Assembly (NCBI GenBank): GCA_916048115.1
Contig: CAJZGQ010000042.1
Span: forward strand, 1-9,186
Direction: 5' to 3'
From: an uncultured Streptococcus sp.
Lineage (GTDB): Bacteria; Bacillota; Bacilli; Lactobacillales; Streptococcaceae
Length of the DNA stretch: 9,186 nucleotides
Below are positions 1 to 4,507 of this stretch, one piece after another (position 1 is the stretch's first letter; every line of letters begins with the position of its first letter). The notes below the pieces were generated by a model, which saw nothing but the letters and a program-made list of their open reading frames with translations, did not search any database and was not told where the DNA came from. A program made the translations under genes and the position numbers.

Positions 1-11
1 CGCATAATAAA

Positions 12-46
12 TACCCCCTTTACTGGTTTGTCCAGTAAAGGGGGTA
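12..46 (-). terminator. Rho-independent terminator of the Jag_N membrane-protein gene
   Basis: A perfect 15-bp inverted repeat (arms 12-26 and 32-46, loop 27-31) has five consecutive G-C pairs at its base. Read on the minus strand the second arm is followed by TTTATTAT, a moderate U-tract, while on the plus strand no T-run follows. It therefore most likely ends the minus-strand gene whose stop codon is at 71-73, 24 bases away. The perfect stem is long for a terminator, but I see no other sign of a mobile element here. Confidence 0.8.
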
Positions 47-70
47 CATATCAGATTGAGTGGCTTTTTT

Positions 71-913
71 CTATCGAGGACTTATTTCTATAAGGCCTAA
101 ATGTAATATTTCTTGTCCTATATTATATCCTGACAATCTTGCTTTTATATGAATATTTTCTCCTTCAATTATGTTATTACCATTAAAACTTTTAAATTCA
201 GGATCTACCGCAGGACGTACCTCATCCAATTTAAAATTTGGTGACGGGACTGCTTCATTTGGACCTTTATAATCTCCTGAATAGATTAGGATGTCGTTAT
301 AAGTATTTCGTCCCTCGCTTTTTGCGATATCAGCAATATGACCATCAAATTCCACTACTTGTCCTTTATATTTATTAACGAATTCGTTGATCTTATCTGG
401 ATCTTCAGTTTGTAGAATTGTTGCAAATTCTGTGTTGTTTTCAGCAGTGAGGATAGAAGGAGTACTAGAGGAACTACTAGCACTGGAAGAACTGGACAGC
501 GTTTCTGAACTGCTTGTTTTGGAACTTTCTGAAGAGTTGCTTTCAGTTTTTATACTAGATGATGTAGTATCAGTAGTCTGTTTCATGATTTTTGAACTAT
601 GGGTTGCTTGTTTGGCGGATTTTGATGTATCATCCTTAGGACCAAAAATGATGAGTAAGCCTGTTATTACAATAAGCAAGATGGCACCAGCGATACTTCC
701 AATAAGTTGTAGCTTTTTCAACTGATCTCGTTTCCGTATCTCCTCACTAGATAGTGGAGTGATAGAGACCTCGGCTTCTTTAGAAAATAATCCGAATATG
801 CCTTCACTTCCTTCTTCAAGGATTTTGATTGTAGCATCTTCTTTTTTTACATTTAAATCAATAAGCCCTTTTTTAATAGCTTCTTCAATATTTTTTCCTT
901 TATAAACTCCCAT
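71..913 (-). CDS. Membrane-anchored protein with Jag_N domain and extracytoplasmic DUF4839-like domain
   Basis: This encodes 280 residues from the ATG at 913-911. I chose it over the upstream in-frame Met at 979 because Jag_N domains begin at about MGVYKGKNIEEAI and because AAGGA lies 7 bases before it. Domains seen: Jag_N at about 1-52 (pattern GKNIEEAIKKGL and ILEEGSEGIFGLFSKEAEV); a basic stretch KRDQLKK; one membrane span at about 69-91; a Ser/Thr-rich low-complexity stalk at about 95-152; and a globular C-terminal domain at about 160-280 with VVEFDGHIADI, NDILIYSGDY and NIHIKARLSGYN, resembling DUF4839. The charge pattern puts the N-terminus in the cytoplasm and the C-terminal domain outside. 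In KhpB/EloR/Jag proteins Jag_N is linked to RNA-binding KH and R3H domains, which are absent here. The gene looks more AT-rich in codon use than its neighbours, suggesting accessory or acquired status. Function is unknown; a surface or envelope role is inference. Confidence 0.87.
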   Translation of the reverse strand: MGVYKGKNIEEAIKKGLIDLNVKKEDATIKILEEGSEGIFGLFSKEAEVSITPLSSEEIRKRDQLKKLQLIGSIAGAILLIVITGLLIIFGPKDDTSKSAKQATHSSKIMKQTTDTTSSSIKTESNSSESSKTSSSETLSSSSSASSSSSTPSILTAENNTEFATILQTEDPDKINEFVNKYKGQVVEFDGHIADIAKSEGRNTYNDILIYSGDYKGPNEAVPSPNFKLDEVRPAVDPEFKSFNGNNIIEGENIHIKARLSGYNIGQEILHLGLIEISPR

Positions 914-920
914 GTTAATA

Positions 921-925
921 TCCTT
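921..925 (-). promoter_or_regulatory. Ribosome binding site deciding the start at 913
   Basis: AAGGA on the minus strand stands 7 bases before the ATG at 913-911. No comparable site precedes the upstream Met at 979, so the shorter 280-residue reading is preferred. Confidence 0.7.
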
Positions 926-944
926 AATTATTAATTTTATAATT

Positions 945-973
945 ATTTTACCTGTATTCAATAAAAAAGTAAA
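945..973 (-). promoter_or_regulatory. Candidate sigma-A promoter of the Jag_N membrane-protein gene
   Basis: On the minus strand TTTACT (973-968) and TAAAAT (950-945) are separated by exactly 17 bases. They lie about 30 bases upstream of the start codon, back to back with the clpL promoter. The surrounding DNA is very AT-rich, so other -10 choices exist, for example around TATAAA nearer the gene. Confidence 0.45.
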
Positions 974-977
974 TAGC

Positions 978-991
978 ATTTTTTAAAAAAT
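978..991. repeat. AT palindrome between the two divergent promoters
   Basis: ATTTTTTAAAAAAT is a perfect 14-bp palindrome made only of A and T. It lies 15 bases upstream of the clpL -35, where an UP element would contact the RNA polymerase alpha subunit, and 4 bases beyond the proposed -35 of the divergent gene. A role as UP element is inference from position and composition. Confidence 0.4.
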
Positions 992-1006
992 TTATGTAAA
1001 AAAGTG

Positions 1007-1035
1007 TTGACAAAGAAATCAGTCTGCGTTATAAT
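1007..1035 (+). promoter_or_regulatory. Strong sigma-A promoter for the clpL leader transcript
   Basis: TTGACA (1007-1012) and TATAAT (1030-1035) are both perfect consensus hexamers with the ideal 17-base spacer. Transcription should start near 1042, giving an untranslated leader of about 240 nt before clpL. I see no CtsR heptad repeat (RGTCAAA-NAN-RGTCAAA) and no CIRCE inverted repeat over or near this promoter, although clpL belongs to the CtsR regulon in pneumococcus. Such a perfect promoter implies that control, if any, comes from an unrecognised repressor or from the leader RNA. Confidence 0.88.
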
Positions 1036-1041
1036 AATTTA

Positions 1042-1080
1042 TGTAAACAAAAAGAGGTTGGAAAATCTCAAGAGTTTACA
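1042..1080 (+). promoter_or_regulatory. 5'-terminal hairpin of the clpL leader RNA
   Basis: TGTAAAC (1042-1048) and GTTTACA (1074-1080) are perfect 7-base inverted arms, and inside them GAG (1054-1056) can pair with CTC (1067-1069). The outer arm begins at the predicted transcription start, so the RNA would carry a hairpin at its extreme 5' end, just ahead of the ribosome binding site at 1094-1100. The GTTTACA arm can alternatively pair with a second TGTAAAC at 1203-1209. A protein operator is less likely because the arms are 25 bases apart. Confidence 0.5.
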
Positions 1081-1093
1081 AGATCAATAGTGG

Positions 1094-1100
1094 AAAGGAG
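1094..1100 (+). promoter_or_regulatory. Near-consensus ribosome binding site of the leader ORF
   Basis: AAAGGAG precedes the ATG at 1109 by 8 bases. It is a better site than that of clpL itself (GAGG at 1270-1273), which argues that the short ORF is translated. A second ATG at 1101 is too close to this site and gives only 8 codons. Confidence 0.7.
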
Positions 1101-1108
1101 ATGGTAAT

Positions 1109-1165
1109 ATGCTATTTCCAGAATTAAGACAACTAATTGATAAAAGGAAGAATAGAAACTGTTAG
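1109..1165 (+). CDS. Putative 18-residue leader peptide upstream of clpL
   Basis: The ORF reads MLFPELRQLIDKRKNRNC and ends at TAG (1163-1165). It has an excellent ribosome binding site and lies about 67 bases after the predicted transcription start, well inside the clpL leader. The peptide is basic, has no signal or hydrophobic segment, and does not look like a short hydrophobic pheromone. All three arginines are encoded by AGA or AGG, whereas clpL mostly uses CGT or CGC. The stop codon forms part of the first arm of the hairpin at 1163-1177, so a ribosome paused at the end would block that hairpin. Its likely role is a regulatory leader peptide, by analogy with leader-peptide attenuators in general. 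Alternatively it is a remnant of a decayed gene, or a chance ORF. I recognise no known homologue. Confidence 0.5.
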   Translation: MLFPELRQLIDKRKNRNC

Positions 1166-1177
1166 CCTGTAGGGCTA
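1163..1177 (+). promoter_or_regulatory. Leader hairpin 1, overlapping the leader-ORF stop codon
   Basis: TAGCC (1163-1167) pairs with GGCTA (1173-1177) around a 5-base loop. The first three bases are the stop codon of the leader ORF. No T-run follows, so this is not itself a terminator. Its 3' arm can also pair with TAGCC at 1220-1224 in hairpin 2, which makes the two hairpins mutually exclusive. Confidence 0.5.
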
Positions 1178-1187
1178 TTATTAAATA

Positions 1188-1208
1188 AATGAATTAAAAT
1201 TATGTAAA
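1188..1208 (+). repeat. 21-bp direct repeat, copy 1
   Basis: The 21 bases beginning AATGAATTAAAATTATG are repeated exactly at 1247-1267, 59 bases downstream. The copies flank hairpin 2. Each contains ATG AAT TAA and the shorter motif TTATGTAAA, which also occurs at 992 and 1039. An exact 21-bp repeat is unlikely by chance even in AT-rich DNA. Confidence 0.85.
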
Positions 1209-1217
1209 CAACCAAAC

Positions 1218-1242
1218 AGTAGCCAATTCGGCTACTCATTTT
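1218..1242 (+). promoter_or_regulatory. Leader hairpin 2, weak terminator-like attenuator candidate
   Basis: AGTAGCC (1218-1224) and GGCTACT (1230-1236) form a perfect 7-bp stem with loop AATTC, followed by CATTTTC with four T residues at 1239-1242. This is shaped like an intrinsic terminator, but the T-run is short and offset by two bases, so termination would be partial at best. It lies between the leader ORF and clpL and competes with hairpin 1 for pairing. Confidence 0.45.
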
Positions 1243-1246
1243 CAAG

Positions 1247-1267
1247 AATGAATTAAAATTATGTAAA
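1247..1267 (+). repeat. 21-bp direct repeat, copy 2
   Basis: This is an exact copy of 1188-1208. It ends two bases before the clpL ribosome binding region (GAGG at 1270-1273). Slippage or recombination between the copies would remove 59 bases including all of hairpin 2. Confidence 0.85.
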
Positions 1268-1281
1268 ACGAGGTAATAACT

Positions 1282-3411
1282 ATGAACAACAACTTTAACA
1301 ATATGGATGATCTTTTCAATCAACTAATGGGCAACATGGGTGGTTTTCGTTCTGAAAGCCGTCGCTACATGATTAATGGTCGTGAAGTGACACCGGAAGA
1401 ATTCGCCATCTACCGCCAAACTGGTCAACTTCCAAATGAAGGAAGTGAGCAAGCGCAACACCATCAAGGTAAAGGAATGAAACAAGATGGGATCCTTGCA
1501 AAACTTGGTCGCAACTTGACCGAAGAAGCACGTGAAGGAAAATTGGATCCGGTTATCGGACGCAATAAAGAAATTCAAGAAACAGCTGAAATCTTGTCTC
1601 GTCGTACCAAGAACAACCCTGTTCTTGTAGGGGATGCCGGTGTTGGTAAAACAGCAGTTGTAGAAGGTTTGGCACAAGCTATTGTGAACGGGGACGTTCC
1701 AGCTGCCATCAAGAACAAAGAAGTCATCTCCATTGATATTTCTGGTCTTGAAGCAGGGACTCAATACCGTGGTAGCTTTGAAGAAAATATTCAAAATCTG
1801 ATCCAAGAAGTCAAGGCGATGGGAAATGTCATTCTCTTCTTTGATGAAATCCATCAAATTCTTGGTGCAGGTAGCACAGGTGATGGTCAAGGCTCTAAAG
1901 GTCTTGCGGATATCATCAAACCGGCTCTTTCACGTGGGGAATTGACAGTCATTGGGGCAACTACTCAAGATGAATACCGTAACACCATCTTGAAGAATGC
2001 GGCCCTTGCTCGTCGTTTCAACGAAGTGAAGGTCAATGCTCCATCAGCTGAAGATACTTTCAAGATTCTTCAAGGAATCCGTGATCTTTACGAAAAACAC
2101 CACAATGTCATCTTGCCAGATGAAGTTTTGAAAGCAGCGGTTGATTATTCGATCCAATACATTCCACAACGTAGCTTGCCTGATAAGGCCATTGACTTGG
2201 TCGATGTAACAGCTGCTCACTTGGCGGCTCAACATCCGGTAACAGATGTTCATGCTGTGGAACATGAAATTGAAGAAGAAAAAACCAAACAAGAAGAAGC
2301 TGCGGCTAAAGAAGATTACGAAGCAGCTTTGAAAGCAAAAGTTCGTATCGAAGAACTTGAAAAGAAAATTGAAAACCATACGGAAGACCATAAAGTAACA
2401 GCAACCATCAACGATGTGGCTGAATCAGTAGAACGGATGACTGGTATTCCAGTGTCACAAATGGGTGCAACTGATATCGAACGTTTGAAAGATATGGGTC
2501 ACCGTTTGCAAACTAAAGTTATCGGTCAAGATAAAGCCGTTGAAGCAGTGGCACGTGCCATCCGTCGTAACCGTGCAGGATTTGACGAAGGTAACCGTCC
2601 AATCGGTAGCTTCCTCTTTGTAGGACCTACTGGTGTTGGTAAAACTGAGTTGGCTAAACAATTGGCTCTTGATATGTTCGGTACCAAAGATGCCATTATC
2701 CGTTTGGACATGTCAGAATACAGCGACCGCACAGCCGTTTCTAAATTGATTGGTACAACAGCTGGTTATGTTGGTTATGATGACAATAGCAATACTTTGA
2801 CAGAACGTGTTCGTCGTAACCCTTACTCAATCGTCCTTCTTGACGAAATTGAAAAGGCGGATCCTCAAGTGATCACCCTTCTCCTCCAAGTTTTGGACGA
2901 TGGTCGTTTGACAGATGGTCAAGGGAATACGGTCAACTTCAAGAACACGGTAATTATCGCTACTTCAAACGCTGGCTTTGGTTACGAAGCCAACTTGACA
3001 GAAGATGCGGATAAACCAGAACTCATGGATCGTTTGAAACCTTACTTCCGTCCAGAATTCTTGAACCGTTTCAACGCTGTGATTGAATTCTCGCACTTGA
3101 GCAAGGAAGACCTTTCTAAGATTGTTGATTTGATGTTGGTAGATGTCAATAAGACCCTTTCTAAGAAAGAAATCGACTTGGCAGTGAGCGATGCAGCCAA
3201 AGAATATATGACTGAAGAAGGTTATGATGAAGTGATGGGTGTTCGTCCACTCCGTCGGGTCGTTGAACAACAAATCCGTGACAAAGTCACAGACTTCCAC
3301 TTGGATAATCTTGATGCTAAACACCTAGAAGCTGATATGGAAGATGGTGTACTTGTGATCAGAGAAAAAGACACAAAGAAGGAAGAAAACACTGATAAAC
3401 AAGCAGAATAA
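1282..3411 (+). CDS. clpL: ATP-dependent Clp chaperone/disaggregase ClpL
   Basis: This is a 709-residue class I (two-AAA+) Hsp100 protein. It threads aggregated or misfolded proteins through its hexameric pore in the cytoplasm and supports heat and envelope-stress tolerance. The N-terminus is the short Asn-rich ClpL type ([15 protein letters not shown], then [14 protein letters not shown] at 31-44), without the double Clp_N domain of ClpC or the zinc finger of ClpE. AAA-1 has Walker A GDAGVGKT (117-124), Walker B FFDEIH (186-191) and ALARRF (241-246). A short UVR-like coiled coil lies at about 325-366. AAA-2 has Walker A GPTGVGKT (448-455), Walker B LLDEIEKA (519-526), sensor-1 TSNAG (561-565) and sensor-2 GVRPLRR (653-659). 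I see no canonical [LIV]-G-[FL] ClpP-docking tripeptide after sensor-1, fitting a ClpP-independent role. Codons are strongly biased to CGT, GGT and AAC-type forms, as in highly expressed genes. A charged C-terminal tail after LVIREK looks longer than the roughly 700-residue family norm. It has its own terminator and a long, unusual leader. Confidence 0.96.
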   Translation: MNNNFNNMDDLFNQLMGNMGGFRSESRRYMINGREVTPEEFAIYRQTGQLPNEGSEQAQHHQGKGMKQDGILAKLGRNLTEEAREGKLDPVIGRNKEIQETAEILSRRTKNNPVLVGDAGVGKTAVVEGLAQAIVNGDVPAAIKNKEVISIDISGLEAGTQYRGSFEENIQNLIQEVKAMGNVILFFDEIHQILGAGSTGDGQGSKGLADIIKPALSRGELTVIGATTQDEYRNTILKNAALARRFNEVKVNAPSAEDTFKILQGIRDLYEKHHNVILPDEVLKAAVDYSIQYIPQRSLPDKAIDLVDVTAAHLAAQHPVTDVHAVEHEIEEEKTKQEEAAAKEDYEAALKAKVRIEELEKKIENHTEDHKVTATINDVAESVERMTGIPVSQMGATDIERLKDMGHRLQTKVIGQDKAVEAVARAIRRNRAGFDEGNRPIGSFLFVGPTGVGKTELAKQLALDMFGTKDAIIRLDMSEYSDRTAVSKLIGTTAGYVGYDDNSNTLTERVRRNPYSIVLLDEIEKADPQVITLLLQVLDDGRLTDGQGNTVNFKNTVIIATSNAGFGYEANLTEDADKPELMDRLKPYFRPEFLNRFNAVIEFSHLSKEDLSKIVDLMLVDVNKTLSKKEIDLAVSDAAKEYMTEEGYDEVMGVRPLRRVVEQQIRDKVTDFHLDNLDAKHLEADMEDGVLVIREKDTKKEENTDKQAE

Positions 3412-3434
3412 GGCGAATTAGTTTGTGAAAATAG

Positions 3435-3466
3435 AGGCTGCTATATGATAGCAGCCTTTATTTTTT
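3435..3466 (+). terminator. Rho-independent terminator of clpL
   Basis: AGGCTGCTAT (3435-3444) and ATAGCAGCCT (3448-3457) form a perfect 10-bp stem with a 3-base loop, followed by TTATTTTTT. It starts 24 bases after the clpL stop codon. Confidence 0.93.
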
Positions 3467-3476
3467 CTTCCCACCT

Positions 3477-3513
3477 GGGGGAAATTATTCGCTGTATAAG
3501 GCTAAAATCCCCC
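3477..3513. repeat. G-run/C-run inverted repeat downstream of clpL
   Basis: GGGGGA (3477-3482) and TCCCCC (3508-3513) are complementary arms separated by 25 bases. No T-run follows the second arm. It sits between the clpL terminator and the next promoter. I cannot assign a role; it may be coincidence or a remnant of an older terminator. Confidence 0.3.
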
Positions 3514-3555
3514 TATTTGGGCCAAAAAAACATCAATAATTAGTGAAATTAACCC

Positions 3556-3569
3556 AATTTGAGCAAATT
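3556..3569. promoter_or_regulatory. Palindrome upstream of the small HTH gene, possible operator
   Basis: AATTTG-AG-CAAATT is a perfect 6+6 inverted repeat with a 2-base centre. It lies directly upstream of the weak -35 (3572-3577). Its left part AATTTGAG recurs at 3615-3622, just past the promoter and overlapping the ribosome-binding region. That arrangement would suit an autoregulatory operator for the DNA-binding protein encoded next; this is inference. Confidence 0.35.
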
Positions 3570-3571
3570 TA

Positions 3572-3600
3572 TTAATAAATAAAGAAAATAAGTATATAAT
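3572..3600 (+). promoter_or_regulatory. Promoter of the small HTH gene
   Basis: A perfect TATAAT (3595-3600) has only a weak -35, TTAATA (3572-3577), at 17 bases. Transcription would start near 3607, about 30 bases before the start codon. A weak -35 next to a palindrome suggests low or regulated expression. Confidence 0.6.
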
Positions 3601-3635
3601 CTATACAAGAATAAAATTTGAGGAATGGAAGTAAG

Positions 3636-3881
3636 ATGAGCAATACAATTGATATCTACTCAACTCCCGAATACAGAAAAGTAGAAGCCGTTGTTCAACT
3701 GATGGTTGATGGTCGCTTGACGAGCTATCGTGTCGCAACTGAAACAAACATCAGCAAAATGAGCTTGGCGACTTTGACTAAGGGAACGAGTAAAATCAAA
3801 AATATTACCTATCAAACGGCTTTGGCCTTGATTGATTGGTATGATGAGAATCACGAAAAGTATGGCATTACGATTGATTAG
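3636..3881 (+). CDS. Small HTH-like (Cro/C1-type) DNA-binding protein, function unknown
   Basis: This encodes 81 residues from ATG at 3636, preferred over an in-frame TTG at 3618 because TTG lacks a ribosome binding site and overlaps GAGGAATGGAAG, which serves the ATG. Residues from about 17 to 70 look like a compact helical fold with a helix-turn-helix: LMVDGRLTSYRVATETNISK, where SYRVATETNIS resembles the second and third helices of Cro/C1 proteins, then LATLTKGTSKIKNITYQTALAL, the pattern of a domain using a KGxSKIxNxT turn. The acidic end IDWYDENHEKYG may close the fold. No second domain is present, so it would act as a small DNA-binding protein, perhaps on its own promoter. It has its own promoter and terminator between clpL and yajC. 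The target and function are unknown; similar small proteins can be phage-derived or conserved streptococcal regulators. Confidence 0.78.
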   Translation: MSNTIDIYSTPEYRKVEAVVQLMVDGRLTSYRVATETNISKMSLATLTKGTSKIKNITYQTALALIDWYDENHEKYGITID

Positions 3882-3909
3882 TCAGTAGCCCACTTTTCGT
3901 GGTTTTTTT
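3852..3909 (+). terminator. Terminator of the small HTH gene
   Basis: Two pairings end at the same T-run (3903-3909, seven T). A compact hairpin has CCAC (3890-3893) with GTGG (3899-3902). An alternative 9-bp stem has CACGAAAAG (3852-3860), inside the end of the gene, with CTTTTCGTG (3893-3901). Either would stop transcription before yajC. Confidence 0.7.
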
Positions 3910-3920
3910 CTTTTGCATCT

Positions 3921-3945
3921 AAATCTGAGACTGGAGTCTGATTTT
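3921..3945 (+). other. Imperfect inverted repeat upstream of the yajC promoter
   Basis: AAATC (3921-3925) with GATTT (3940-3944) encloses AGAC/GTCT arms around a TGGA loop, with a 2-base bulge. It could be a second weak terminator for the upstream gene. It lies 22 bases before the yajC -35, so an operator role is also possible. Evidence for either is weak. Confidence 0.3.
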
Positions 3946-3966
3946 GCTTGAAGAGGATGGGGAAAC

Positions 3967-3995
3967 TTGAAAAGACGGGCGAAATTTGATATAGT
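3967..3995 (+). promoter_or_regulatory. Promoter of yajC
   Basis: TTGAAA (3967-3972) and TATAGT (3990-3995) are separated by 17 bases. Transcription would begin about 4002, leaving a short leader before the AAAGGAG at 4014-4020. Confidence 0.75.
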
Positions 3996-4026
3996 ATAGC
4001 ATATATGAAAATTAAAGGAGAAACAT

Positions 4027-4353
4027 ATGCAAGGCGGAAGTTTGCTAATTATGCTTGTTCTTATGGTCGGTTTGATGTACTTCATGAGCCGTAGCCAAAA
4101 GAAACAGTACCAAAAACGGATGGAAAGTTTGAATAAACTTCAAAAAGGAAATGAAGTCATCACGATTGGTGGCTTGTACGGAACCATCGATGAAGTCGAT
4201 ACAGATCGCAAGACCGTTGTCTTGGATGTTGATGGTGTCTACCTGACCTTTGAATTGGGAGCGATCAAAACAGTTCTTCCTGTATCAGAAGGGATCTCAG
4301 CCACTGCTACAGAATCTGCTAGCTCAGATGTCGATTCAGCTATCGAAGAATAA
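4027..4353 (+). CDS. yajC: Preprotein translocase subunit YajC
   Basis: The 108-residue protein is the small accessory subunit of the Sec translocase, which in E. coli associates with SecDF and YidC in the cytoplasmic membrane. The sequence shows one N-terminal membrane span at about 6-20, then the family hallmark RSQKKQYQKRMESLNKLQKGNEVITIGGLYGTI pattern at about 22-54 and a beta-rich cytoplasmic domain ending near VLPVSE. A Ser/Ala/Asp-rich acidic tail (about 88-108) is probably unstructured. The start is fixed by AAAGGAG 6 bases upstream. It is flanked by its own promoter and terminator, so it is a single-gene unit just upstream of the uppS operon. Confidence 0.94.
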   Translation: MQGGSLLIMLVLMVGLMYFMSRSQKKQYQKRMESLNKLQKGNEVITIGGLYGTIDEVDTDRKTVVLDVDGVYLTFELGAIKTVLPVSEGISATATESASSDVDSAIEE

Positions 4354-4354
4354 T

Positions 4355-4388
4355 CATCAAAGAAGAGGCAAGAGCCTCTTTTTTGGTG
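4355..4388 (+). terminator. Rho-independent terminator of yajC
   Basis: The core stem is AAGAGGC (4363-4369) with GCCTCTT (4374-4380) around loop AAGA, followed by T residues to 4384. Allowing G-U pairs, the arms extend to a continuous 15-bp stem (4355-4369 with 4374-4388). It begins right after the yajC stop codon and separates yajC from uppS. Confidence 0.9.
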
Positions 4389-4429
4389 GGCAAATGGAAT
4401 TGTACGATGAAGGAAAGCCTTGCTCGTTC

Positions 4430-4455
4430 AAAATAGAGGCCACAGTCCCTATTTT
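4430..4455. repeat. Inverted repeat just upstream of the uppS promoter
   Basis: AAAATAG (4430-4436) and CTATTTT (4449-4455) are perfect arms. Inside, GG (4438-4439) pairs with CC (4447-4448) next to a bulged A. The repeat covers the place where a -35 would be for the uppS extended -10 promoter. It could be an operator or a secondary terminator; the sequence alone does not decide. Confidence 0.35.
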
Positions 4456-4466
4456 ATGGGGATTTA

Positions 4467-4475
4467 TGGTATAAT
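4467..4475 (+). promoter_or_regulatory. Extended -10 promoter of the uppS-cdsA-rseP-proS operon
   Basis: TGGTATAAT joins a TGn extension (4467-4469) to a perfect TATAAT (4470-4475). No recognisable -35 stands 17 bases upstream, as is usual for extended -10 promoters. The start would be near 4482, about 26 bases before the uppS ATG. Confidence 0.75.
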
Positions 4476-4507
4476 GAAGCGATAAATATTGAAATAGGTA
4501 GAAAAAC

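Noticed and set aside
12..46. Long perfect palindrome as an insertion-sequence end or attachment site
   Set aside because: Position after a stop codon and a T-rich stretch on the minus side fit a terminator. No transposase, target duplication or second copy is visible in the window.
387..725. Plus-strand 112-codon ORF inside the Jag_N membrane-protein gene
   Set aside because: It is the complement of the serine-rich stalk and membrane span. Leu/Glu/Ser-rich sequence is what a reversed Ser tract gives, and it has no ribosome binding site or promoter.
992..1010. Possible WalR (VicR) box upstream of clpL
   Set aside because: TGTAAA at 995-1000 is followed by TGTTGA with 4 bases between, not the 5-base gap of TGTWAH-N5-TGTWAH, and the second half has a mismatch.
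1101..1127. Alternative 8-codon ORF starting at the ATG at 1101
   Set aside because: The ATG directly abuts the AAAGGAG, too close for initiation; the ATG at 1109 has ideal spacing.
1324..1890. Minus-strand 188-codon ORF inside clpL
   Set aside because: It is antisense to the strongly conserved AAA-1 region of clpL. Its Cys/Phe-rich composition is typical of an antisense shadow and it has no supporting signals.
4250..4474. Plus-strand 74-codon ORF across the yajC end and the uppS promoter
   Set aside because: It overlaps yajC in another frame and runs through a clear terminator and the extended -10 promoter. No ribosome binding site precedes it.
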